Positions 53,509-64,000 of a stretch of 64,000 nucleotides of DNA are shown here, piece by piece. Every line of letters begins with the position of its first letter. The stretch's first letter is position 1. Source of the DNA: Sebastes aleutianus (Eukaryota; Chordata; Actinopteri; Perciformes; Sebastidae); NCBI GenBank assembly GCA_916700875.1, contig CAKAKS010000032.1:22001629-22065628 (forward strand), written 5' to 3'. Below the pieces are notes generated by a model that saw only the letters and a list, made by a program, of their open reading frames with translations, had not been told where the DNA came from and made no database searches. A program made the position numbers and the translations under genes.

Positions 53509-55974
53509 ATATTAAACAGACAGATGTATCCTCTATCTAACTCTCAGCAAGACAGCAAATATTCCCCAAAATGTCAAACTACTCCTGTTGTACAATGAAG
53601 TGTGATACCAGATTATGCCAAACCTGTATTAGGCCGGCCAACCAGTGTGTTTTTCATCTGTGTGTATTGTGGAAAATCCTCATCTATAAAACTATTTTCC
53701 ACTTCATGTGAGCGTGAAAACCTCTCTGCATTGTTGAGGAGCTTTTATTAAATGTGTCTGTTTCCACTACTGTAGTTATGCCGTTTCCATCCCAATTTAA
53801 GGGTAAGAACTTGGATCAAAAAGCAGATATATTTCTAATAGCAGAGGTGTACGGGAAACATGAATAGCCGTACGAACACTGGTATAGTAGAATGAGCTAG
53901 AAAGAGAGGGCGTTTATTCTAAGAAAGGTGCACACAAACAGAACAATGGAAAGATAGATACTGTAATTGGTCCAGTCTACAAAAGGTAAGAAAAATAACC
54001 TTGTGCACAAGAGGAAATAAAATAGACGCATAGAAAGAGACAGAGGAGACTGCATTATTCCCTTGTGTTTCTAACAGATTAGCATTAATACTTTCCTAAT
54101 ATGTTGTCTTTGGATAGGCTTTGGTAAAATACAACAAGTCACATCATGTCAATATAAAAGGAAAAAAGATGAAAGAGGCAGAGTAAAAAGAGAGATGAGA
54201 GTGAGAGACTAGCTCAAAGCACTTCACCATCAACAATAGTAAAATACAGGAGGGATTACAGTGAATATCCTGTTTGGAGGATTAATACAAAATAGAAATA
54301 TTGGCTGAATGAGGTCTTAGTTTGATAGGTGAATAGGGATTACTGCACCTGCTGTTAGCTTTCTAAATAAAGCACACAGCAGATCAGAATTCCATATAAA
54401 CACGCAAACACATCAAGAATAGGATGTGCTCCGAGGCCTTCTGGGGTCAACGGTGATGCCGCTCTTTGGAGAGTAAACCCGGAGAGCTAAATGTGGATGT
54501 GGCTTCTTCGCTTGCATAATAACAGCAGTAAAAACCAAGAAGCGTAATTATGAAAAAAAAAATAAAAACAACAACCGAGGCCATTCATCTTAAGTGGAAA
54601 ATAATATGGCTTTACCAAATTGGCTATAGGGCAAGAACCAAAGAAAAGAGGCAATGTGTGTCGGACGTGCATGCGGTGCTCGCCGGGGTTTTAACCGAGC
54701 TGCTAACTTGAACTCATTCACACACTTACGTCAGCAGTGATATATATGCTGTCTCCTGGGGGCATAAACACACTCATATACAGTAGATACACAAAGAACT
54801 GCAGAACCTAACGCATACATATGCACACATATACAAAAACACACAGATTGATTACCAGAGGTAGATTACCGAATGACGTATTCAACGCTGCTGAGTGAAA
54901 TCGCTGCTAAAGAGCTACTGACTAATGGCTATAAGCTGCTATTAACACACACACAAACACACCCATGCAGTGTGCATTAGGGAGTTGCTATTCATTTCAG
55001 TAAAGACATACTGTATATCTCCGATATCCAGTTCAGCATTCCTCTGAAAACAGCTGTGTGTCATTGTATGTCTTTTCTTTCAGCTGGTCGTCTTCTAGCA
55101 CTGACGAGGTCTTTGAAAGGGTTAGTAGATCACACAGCTGCGGCTCGCACTGTTGCAACACAAACACACACATCACTCAGTGTCTTTCTGACTCTATCTC
55201 TTCTTTTATTTCTTGATTTTGTTCTTAAAACGCTCCCTCTTTCTCCATCTGAGCCCCGTTCCCAGTTCAGCCTGGCCATCCTGCCTTCAACACACACACA
55301 CACACACACACAGAGAGAGAGTTGCGTCCAGGACACATCACAGACAGATGGTAACACCACTCGCAACTCTGCCAGGAAAAAGAGAAGAGCGAGACAGGGA
55401 AGAAAGAAGGGAGGAAGAGAGAGAGAGAGGGAATAAGTAAATGAAGGATCGGCTTATATGATAGATGGAGAGCGAGTGAAGAGGAGGACAGTCCAAGACA
55501 TGTCTTCCAATAACCCCGTGTTCTTAAAATAAGCCCTCATTTCCTGAAGAAATTCATTATATTCCTACAATCTTTTGACTCATGAATACTCATCATCGGC
55601 CTGAATCACAAGTAGAAATGAGATTGCAAAAAGTGTGCGCTGGTATGATGTTCAAGGGATTCTGGTGTCGGGGTGAGGTTACCGACAGGAAGTCTATCTG
55701 CATACAGGAAGTGACGAATTTCAACTGGAAATAAAGCCACCAAAAATAAAGGCTACCATGGTATTGTACCTGAAAGCAAACCGGTCTACTTGTCTAAAAG
55801 GTCGCTTATTCTTTTCTTAAGGGTTAGGTCACAACAAAACAGAGAACTCAACCTTTAGATAAACCATGGAACACGGAACAAATCTGAACTATAACTACAG
55901 TATACTGATATACAGTATGTATGAGTATTGAGTTACGTTACAGAACACTTTAAGGTTGTCGAGACACGCAAGCC

Positions 55975-56215
55975 TTCCCAAGTGCCTATTTTTCAGGGCG
56001 TGACGGCTGCGCCCCGAGATGAACACAATTCAACATTTGGAACTTCAACTTCATCATCGCATCGCAGCATGCAGATTTTTGGTTGCTTAGTAACGGCAGG
56101 CGTGACAGGAACGCAACCTCCCAAGCACCTGGATAAAAAGGATGAAAGCGGCACCGCTGGCGTTTTCAACACGTTTTTAGTTGCTACATGTGAACGGCCC
56201 TTAAGGCTACTATTT
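55975..56215. repeat. probable interspersed repeat
   Basis: It contains TTTTCAGGGCGTGACGGCTG, AAAGCGGCACCGCTGGCGTT and ACATGTGAACGGCCCTTAAG. It is GC-richer than its surroundings. I recall these words from teleost DNA repeats. No second copy is seen here. Confidence 0.4.
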
Positions 56216-56994
56216 CAAAATTAAAGAATAGGCTGCAATTATTAATCAGATTACTCACATAAGAACGTAACACTATCAGAATGCTAAATACTTTTTAAAT
56301 TTATGAATGATTCTCTGTCAAAATCAGCAGAGGGAGGCGCAGGTACAGCTTGCAGCTCTCGCCGTCTCTCTCTTTACAACCACGAAAAGAAACCAAACTA
56401 GGTGACGTGTTCTGTCGGTCTGTCTGTCGATCTCCTCTCCGCTCTGTTTCAGTACTACGGACAGCGCCAGGAATATCAAATTGCATCGCAGCAGTCAGTG
56501 AGAGTGGGTGACGATGACCAATATCGTTTGGCTATCAGACTCCAAAAGTTACTTTGGCCATGGCTCCCTGCCGACTATTTCTTGGCTTCTTTCAAAACCG
56601 GGCTAGCCGTTTCCCCTCTGCTTTCAGTCTTTATGCGAAGCTAACCGGCTCTAGCTTCATATTCAGTGCACAGACACGAGTGGTATCGATCTTCTCACTC
56701 TCGAATAAGCATAAATCCCATAATGTCAAACTATTTCTTCAGAGCAATCACGGAGCAGTCTGGTAGATAAACACAATGTGTTGTGTTCAGCTTACTGATG
56801 AGGTCTTGTTATAGAATTTCTTGGCATTGGCATCCTCTAAATTTAAACACTTAACCTTTCGCTGCAATTTGGAGCAACTGATGTGTGAAATTGCACAGAG
56901 CAGAAGCAAGTTTAAAAAAACAACTGATTATCCTTTTTTTACTACTGACGTCTGATTTGTCTGACTTTGGGACTATGTGCTGACTTGTTGAGCT

Positions 56995-57019
56995 GAGGCA
57001 TGCTGGGAGTTAAATGTAG
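56995..57019 (-). promoter_or_regulatory. possible ZNF143/THAP11-type half site
   Basis: On the minus strand TCCCAGCATGCCTC matches the right half of the motif. A CTACA sits upstream, but about four bases too far for a full site. Lone half sites are common, so function is inference. Confidence 0.3.
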
Positions 57020-58463
57020 GGGAAAATGTAGATGCACTTTTAGTTTCCTACAGAATCCAATACACATATCTGGAAATTTAATGTATCGATGAATGAATAA
57101 TGACCTTTGTTTTCGAGTGGAATCATTACCAGATGGATGCTGCTGTTGATAGCTTCAGAAAATCACCACACACACACACACAGTGGTTTCCGTTCCCCTG
57201 TGGAATGTGGGAGGAATAAGGTGTCGATTCCCAGCAGGGATAAAATGTTAAATTGAAAAATTCCATGTTGAATCCAGAAAACAATCACCCACTTGTCCAG
57301 GCGTATGAATGTTTGTGTGTGAAAGAGCATGAGTGTGCATGTGTGCATGTACACGTGTCTGTGTCATTAGACAGAAAGCCCTGTGTAAGCATGGAAACTG
57401 CCTCTCCAACATAAAAGATGCATAGAGTAAAACACACACCGAGATGTATAACACACACACACACACACACACAGAAGCACTAGATGTTCAGGAGCAAGCT
57501 CTGACCTCATAACACGACGGTCATTACTCATACAGCCATTTATCATTCACACACGCACGCCCGATGACTCCGGTTTGTCCATCCTGATGAAGCATAATGG
57601 ATATTCACAACCACATAACAGACTGTCTGACTTACTTCCAGTCGACTGCTTCACACCTCTCTCTCCCAAGAAACACACACACACACACACATTTGTGCAA
57701 CAGGCAAAATCTCTTGAGAAATTTGGCCTTGGAAAATAGTCTTGAATTTTTTATATACAGTATATTGCAAAAATAACAACAATACTCGAAAATGATCCCA
57801 TGTGCTCTCTTACCAACCTGTACATCTCCTTTTCTGAATTAATTACTGATTACATGTCCACTTCTTCTTCTTCTTCTGACCACAGAGATTGACGAGATGA
57901 CGTGAGGAAAATAAAACACTGTGACAGCGTGCGGTTTCTACCAGCCCGGTGAGAGAAGCCACAGGTGATATAAGGCTAACATTAGCTAATTGGCCATCCA
58001 TGTATTCCCTTCAGGTTAACTGCTGCTTTTTAAGTCTTGCAACCGGGGAGATCAAAGTCAGTCGTGTCCTGGCATTCGACATGCAGAGCGATGCTGAATC
58101 AGTGCATCGGCATGTCTGACTCTCTTAGTTTGTACTTTTCCTCGGCTGTTAATGACGGCAGTAAGAGGCTTTATCAGCTCTATATACGGCGGAAACCTCT
58201 TATGGTGTCCATGGTTACATTGCTTATATGGGTCAAAAACCTTGAGGCAGAATCATTCCTATATATAGTATCCAAGTAGGGTCTTTTCATACATGACGAC
58301 ATATGGAGAAAAAAAAGTAAAACTAAAGTAATTCCGTAAATTAGAAAGTGATTTTCTCTCAATAAAAAAATGTAGGCTATGTATGGCTGCTAGTGATGGA
58401 GACAGAAAACGAATGTGCATGGGGAAAGCACCTGTGGTTGAAGCTGGAACAGCTGTACTGTAA

Positions 58464-58607
58464 GAAGTTGGTAAAACAGCTTTTATGATTCAGGTTCCTT
58501 CTGATTGGAATAAGTTACCTTTAAATATTCATTCTCTGTCATCACTTCGCTTATTTAAAAATGTTTTGTTTTCTCGTCTTAAAACAGACTGCCAGTGCTT
58601 TCAGTAA
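58464..58607 (+). pseudogene. LINE reverse transcriptase ORF2 C-terminal remnant
   Basis: An open frame after an in-frame TAA at 58461 reads EVGKTAFMIQVPSDWNKLPL, then NIHSLSSLRLFKNVLFSRLK, then TDCQCFQ and stop. The pattern GK-AF--P--WN-LP, then S-LS-FK--L---L, is the usual C-terminal end of L2/CR1-type non-LTR retrotransposon ORF2. It is a 5'-truncated copy. Confidence 0.7.
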
Positions 58608-58925
58608 TGCCGTCACTGTTCCCCTCTCTCTGTTTAGAGACTGATCATTGATCGTTTGATTGTGTCTAGTCTAAGGTCTTACTTTTTTTCTTTTCTATTT
58701 TTCTTATAATTTTTTTCTTTATTATTGATGTTATTTTTCACTTCGGGATTTAGTTTATTATTTGTTTGGTTATGTTGTTTGTTTTGTCTCTTTTGTGTCA
58801 TATTGCATTGTGTCTTGTATTGTTCCGTTTTCCATTTGTGTTGTAAGTGTTTGTTTGGGACTAACTCGAAAACGAGATGATGCATCTCAAGAGGTTTATT
58901 CTGATGTAATTCATTTTTTATTAAG
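58608..58925 (+). mobile_element. 3' UTR of a truncated L2/CR1-like LINE
   Basis: Directly follows the stop at 58605-58607 and is T-rich. It ends with GGGACTAACTCGAAAACGAG, then ATGATGCATCTCAAGAGG, which resembles fish L2-like LINE tails. The 3' boundary is approximate. Confidence 0.55.
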
Positions 58926-60896
58926 TACTTTATTTTGAAAGAGTCAATGAAATTCAATGAATAGTGAAAGCTGTCTGTTTCATTACTTTGTATTCATGTA
59001 AAGAAATACACTAATGTCAATTAGATGGTAATCTATGCATGAGAAAAAAAAAGGAAAAGAAGAAAAAAATTGGCTTACAGTGATCAATTTGACCCAGACA
59101 GACGTGAACACATAAGAGGTATAAGAGGTTTACGCTGTAGTAAAAAAAAAAGTTTGTTTGGGAGTTTTAAACATTTTAAAAAGCTTAAAACTTTGAGCTC
59201 AAATATGTAGAATAACATTTCATTTCAGCTCCAATCATGGGGCTGATAAATTTATGGATGACTTTGCTCATGTGTAATCCACCTGATCCATTCTAAAATC
59301 TGCTAACGCTTTCGGTCAGACTTTTTTAGAGGATGATGAATGCATGGTTCACACACGACTCATGTGACGAGTCCTTCTCAGGAGTGAATGTGTCACCAAA
59401 AGAGATAAGCATTGATTTCAGATGTAATCTTGCCCCATTATCAGGGGACGGGCAGCGGAGATGATGGGAATCTATAACAGTCTGGAAACTCGGACAGAAA
59501 GCAGTTGAACTTTGAGAGCCACACAGACCTAATCTGCAATAAAAGTCAGTAACGGCTACTTTTTTTTGTCTGAGGAATGTCCTTTTCTATCACTGTTATG
59601 TACTGTGGTGTGTCTGAAGCCACTCTGTTGACCGGTAGAATGCTAAACAAGGTATGAAATGTGGTGCATTATTTGATTGCAAATTCACTGCAATTGCTCG
59701 GTTGTATCAACTGCCTTGTCTTTGTCTTTGTCGAGTGTTGTTTTACCATTTGGATAATTACAAAAGATGAATATGCTGTCGAGGAACTATGCATGTGTTG
59801 ATATCAAACCGACATATGTACGTAAACACACTGATATGCAGAACAGAGAAGCGCATTATGTCAGAGCATTGCATCTCAATTAAAACAAACATGGCTTCAT
59901 GAAAAGACCTTGGCCTTTTTGGTCAGTTCTGCTAAATACACCACTGTTTCCCGTCCTGGATAACAATTAAGCGCAGAATCCATAACCAGCTACACACCGT
60001 ACTAATATCCACTAACGGAGAGAAAGACTGAATCTGAGCCCATTTTTTTCCAGCACACCAATGTTTCCAGGAACTTAGGAACACTTTCAGGAACTTAGAG
60101 CTGGTTCTGATTTTGGTTTCTTGATTCCTACCACAAAAGAAAAAACCTGCCCTGCAACCAAGCTACTAGTTTTCATTGGGCTGCAAAATACTGGGGTGGA
60201 GTTTGGACTACTGAACTGCTGATATACACAAGAATCTTACACAACCTCCATTTTTAAATACCAGCAACCATGCGATTAAAAGCAAGAGAGTCGATTCCTA
60301 CTAATAATCACGGCTCCTGATGCACGACACGTGTTCATCTAGTTTCTGGAGTGTTTTCTGGTGACAAAGAGGTTAAATAGAGAGAATAAAAGAAGACAGA
60401 GGGAAGAGAAAGGCCGGAGATTAGAGAGGTACAGACAGCAGGAGGAAAATATGGCCATGAAAGGAGGAGGTATAGACAAACAAAAAGACAGAAGAGAAAC
60501 ATCTTCACAGTAACGAAACAGAGAAACAAGACAAGGAAATGAAACTGAAACTGGACTTTATTTGCTAATTCGGTCATGTTATTCTCTGTAATTTTGTGGT
60601 TTTAACGGGGATGACCGATTAACCCGGGACAGTGGCCTCATGTGAATATGTCATCATGAATGCGCTTCCTGTATTGACTGCGTATATTGGACACTGGTAT
60701 AAGCTTTGAAAAAAGAAAAACCACATCAGTGTAACTGATCTCTAATGTGCATGTAAATGTGGCGACACAGAAGGAGAGAGATAACAGAGAGGAGACAGAG
60801 GTGTAGGTATCCTCTTCCTCGTTCTGGGTGTGTTAAGAAGCGAGGAATGCTCTCAGGTGTCAGAACTGAATGGCTATCCATTCTATTCACTGCAGC

Positions 60897-60905
60897 GCAC
60901 ACACA

Positions 60906-60943
<38 letters not shown>

Positions 60944-61100
60944 TATACAAATGCACACAAACAAAGTTCATGCCAAACGTGACTGGGATTGATCCAAGCC
61001 CTTTTAAACCCATTTTATCAACTGACAACTTTAATCTGTGCTGGCATTTAATACGCACGCACACAGACACATTCATGTGTGTGTGTGTGTGTGTGTGTGT
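60897..61100. repeat. (CA)n and (GT)n microsatellites
   Basis: A CA array at 60897-60942 and a GT array at 61073-61100, with about 130 bp of unique sequence between them. Confidence 0.95.
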
Positions 61101-61293
61101 GCATGTTTAGAGAAAGAGGGAGGGGGGGGTAGCTTCTAAATATGGTGGGAAACTGCCACCAACACCACTCCCATTCAACCCCAGCTCCTTTTACAAAAGG
61201 TATTCAGTGTAGGAGAGACCTGCTCTCTCTTTCTCACTCACCCTCTTTCTAACATGCACACACACACACACACAGATGGAGTACCTTTTTACC

Positions 61294-61294
<1 letters not shown>

Positions 61295-61349
<55 letters not shown>
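61295..61349. repeat. (AG)27 microsatellite
   Basis: 55 bp of uninterrupted AG dinucleotides, preceded by a CA array (61256-61274) and followed by a purine-rich stretch to about 61415. Confidence 0.98.
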
Positions 61350-61353
<4 letters not shown>

Positions 61354-61457
61354 TGGGCTGGAGAAGGGGGGAGATGCAGAGAAGGAGGGAGGGAAAGAAG
61401 GGTGGAGAGGAAGGCAAAGAGGAATGCTGTGCTTGTGCTTACTCTGAGGGGAGCGTG

Positions 61458-61459
<2 letters not shown>

Positions 61460-61491
<32 letters not shown>
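61460..61491. repeat. (CA)n microsatellite
   Basis: 32 bp of CA dinucleotides. Confidence 0.97.
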
Positions 61492-61492
<1 letters not shown>

Positions 61493-61736
61493 TTGGGAAA
61501 GACAGAGAGGGGATTTATAAAAGATGGAACCTCTTCGGGTTCCCACGTCGGCTGGCAGCTTTCTGCACATATGCAGCCTGTGTGTGTGTGTGTGTGTGAG
61601 AGAGAGAGGGAGAGAGAGGGTGTGCATTGAGAGGCTGAAAGAGAGCGACAGAGGCAAAGTGTCTGAAGCAAAATTCAGAGTTTCAGCTTGTTCTTATTCA
61701 TGCATTTGGCTCGTGTGCGCATACATTTGTGCACGC

Positions 61737-61767
<31 letters not shown>

Positions 61768-63169
61768 CGTCTATGGTCGAAGTCTTCCTGCCCTGTAATT
61801 GCGGTAATGATATGTCATCCACGAAGAAGAACTCGGAACGGGTGGAGAGGAATGCAACGGACACATACGAGCGCAGACACACACACACACGTTCCACTTG
61901 CAAACCGTGTATGAACAAGCTCCTCTTCAAACCCCCTGAACTGAGCATCTTTTTTCATCCCCCCTAAACAGATGAGATCCAGCACCTGATGGCGAAGCCT
62001 CAACAAACCAGCTGCTGCTTACGGCTTTCAATTCACTTCCAACAGGTCTCTCTTTTTTAAAACTTGTATTCAAGTTCCCTCAATGCCACAGCGAACGTAG
62101 AGGTTGCTGTTACCTTTTCCCTGCAGCATCAATCAATCATGTCATCATTTCTGGATAAAAAACATCGGTCTCCTGAACAATCCCTCAAGGTGATGGAAAA
62201 GAAAATGTGTCCTCTTGAAGGTAACATTGCTATTATGAAAGTTTATAGCACATTTAGCTGGCACTCTTACAAATCTACGAATGAACTACCAATTAAATGT
62301 CCATCGTCTTTCTCAAGGATACGTCTACAAAAACAAGGTGAACTTGTGATTGTCTGGGCGCTGGACGATCTGTTGCATCACCAGGCACACCTGCCAAACC
62401 GGGAATATCTGCAAAACACATCAAACGCAATATAGGACGTCGAATTTCTCCCTCAAGCTCTGGCTATCCCTATCACAACAAGGTTTTGCAGTTCTGGCAG
62501 TTTTGCCATTGCCACGTCCCACATTCCCTGCAAGAACGAGCATTTCCCCACTTTTACAGAATGCAAATGAGTCTCCAAGGTTAAACCGCGGTCGGTTGCC
62601 TCGCCTGCATCTCGCGCATAACTCAAGGCAGATGAGGAGCTATTAACAATCTGCAGTTAGTGCTGGGAAATGCAGGAACACCCCGAACTGTCTGATGAAA
62701 TCTTGAACTGTCATGCTGCACTTAATGAATCCCAGATTAGGTGGCATAAAAACATCACTGTGTATTAATTCTTTTTCCTGGATTACTCCTTTCATGGAAC
62801 TAGTTTTTCTATTTTATTCTCTCTCCTTTTTCTTCCCTTGTTTCCTCTAAATGCCAGGCATTCTGCAGATCATTGTGTGCAGCCGGAGCACCGACAAGTC
62901 AGGACTCAGCCTGGTAAACGTCAGGCTCAGCACTTCTCCTCTCCCCCGTCCATCCCTCAACCTCCACACACACACACACACACAGAGACACACACACACA
63001 AAATAAGCACCCTGGGCAAAGCCTTTCTCCCCTGTCATCCTCCCATCCATCCATCTACCCACCCATCCAATCCTCTCATCAGGCCTGGTTTCCAGGAAAA
63101 CAGGCCAGAAACAGATGACCCAATGACTTCGAGTCAGCCTTCGCTCTGCCTCTCCCTCCCTCCCATAAA

Positions 63170-63718
63170 TGTCAGTATATGGGTGCTCAACAGTTGTAGC
63201 GTCGGCCGATTTGACCACGAAGATGAGAGTGACGGCTGGCTCGATCGCATGTTACGGCGATATGATAACGTTTCCTGTCCTTGACGGAGTTAGCATGCAG
63301 CTTTAGCCGTGATGTCTAGCTCTGCTTTTCCTGGCAATGTGTGAAACCCAAAGTGTTTCCGTACTTTACTGGATGTGTAGTGTTTACCACGTTGGATTTA
63401 AAATGTGAGAGTTAAGGTCGTATCCACGCCGACCCTCCGCCGTTTTCTACTTTTTCATTTCGGCTCGCGGCGGCCGGCTGCTGTTTGTTTTGGTTGAAGG
63501 ATACGAAATGGATACGGAACGGATACGGAACGGATACGGAACGGATACGGAACGGATACGACGTCAAATTACTCAGACTACAAGAATTGGTAACATCCTT
63601 CTACCTCTGTATTGACTCAAATGAAGCGAATACATCGATTCTGGCATTAAAAAAATATATTTCAAAATTGTAAAACAAAAAAATTGTAAAGTAAATCGAT
63701 TTTTTTCCCCACCCCTAG
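63170..63718. repeat. probable interspersed DNA element containing an 11 bp tandem
   Basis: It contains GACGGAGTTAGCATGCAGCT, TTAGCCGTGATGTCTAGCTC and TTTCATTTCGGCTCGCGGCG, and ends AAATCGATTTTTTTCCCCAC then CCCTAG. I recall these words from teleost repeats with hAT-like CCCCTAG ends. Boundaries are approximate. Confidence 0.5.
63499..63561. repeat. 11 bp tandem repeat (GGATACGGAAC)
   Basis: A variant first unit, GGATACGAAAT, then four exact GGATACGGAAC units and a partial unit. Each unit carries one CG dinucleotide. Confidence 0.95.
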
Positions 63719-64000
63719 TTCTCTGTCCATCTTTCTCTTTGACATCAACTTCAGATAACTTGAATCAAAAGATAGAAAAGACAAGAAGAATTCTTTCATT
63801 CAGTGGAAATACAACAACATGCTCTTGTACACACAGAAAAACAAAACTCAAACAGCTTTGATTCGGCTTGTTTCCACATAAAAGGAAAAGTGTATCACAT
63901 TGAATTCTTTTCCAGGGTGCCAAATAAGTAGCTCAGCCAAAAGACTCCAGGATCTGACTCTATTGCCATCCACTTCCTGGAAAGACCCCGCCTCCCTCGC

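Larger units (their letters stand above)
52655..64000. other. 5' intron of fndc3b (incomplete) or upstream region
   Basis: At least 11.3 kb upstream of the first coding exon. It holds a nested DNA element (53065-53508), repeat-like sequence at 55975-56215, a LINE 3' end (58464-58925), microsatellites (60897-61620) and a repeat with an 11 bp tandem (63170-63718). No 5' non-coding exon could be recognised. 53520-54900, 59000-60700 and 61950-62830 show nothing I can support. Confidence 0.75.

Noticed and set aside
60757..61967. Several 100-147-codon frames on both strands
   Set aside because: They run through CA, GT and AG arrays and encode His/Thr, Cys/Val or Arg/Glu repeats only.
1..64000. 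CRISPR arrays, operons or prokaryotic mobile elements
   Set aside because: Spliced vertebrate gene and eukaryotic repeats throughout; the regular repeats are microsatellites without unique spacers.

Overview
The window is animal genomic DNA, most likely from a teleost fish. It has long introns, many CA/GT microsatellites, tRNA-derived SINEs and several interspersed repeat families that I recall (from memory, not from a search) as common in bony fishes. There are no prokaryotic features. Exons have canonical GT-AG borders and the reading frame continues across all of them.

One protein-coding gene is supported, on the minus strand: the 5' half of fndc3b (fibronectin type III domain containing 3B; FAD104). 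Sixteen coding exons were placed by splice sites, phase and similarity to vertebrate FNDC3B. They run from the start codon at 52625 down to 30 and encode 619 complete codons plus one base. The family is about 1200 residues long, so the window holds roughly the first half: the conserved N-terminal block, the proline/tyrosine-rich region, a basic Gly/Ser linker, FN3 domains 1 to 3 and the start of FN3 domain 4. The remaining FN3 domains and the C-terminal membrane anchor lie beyond position 1. The non-coding first exon(s) and promoter are not identified; 52655-64000 is read as 5' intron.

Layout, high to low coordinate (direction of transcription): 5' intron (52655-64000), coding exon 1 (52509-52654), exon 2 (49076-49151), an 18.4 kb intron, exon 3 (30569-30645), exons 4-6 (25290-26642), a 14.7 kb intron, exon 7 (10482-10540), a 3.8 kb intron, then a compact cluster of exons 8-16 (30-6653).

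The introns hold most of the other content: Harbinger/PIF-like DNA elements with two broken Myb/SANT-like reading frames (1312-1522 and 39621-39960), hAT-like MITEs, a LINE 3' end (58464-58925), several tRNA-derived SINEs, a SINE split by a 741 bp insertion, a MITE nested in an older DNA element inside the small intron 25421-26099, and many simple repeats. No convincing previously undescribed system was found. The best leads for a second look are the nested element carrying paired TCTCGCGAGA palindromes, the SINE interrupted by a two-copy repeat, the abutting complementary CA/GT arrays, and an upstream ATG overlapping the fndc3b start.
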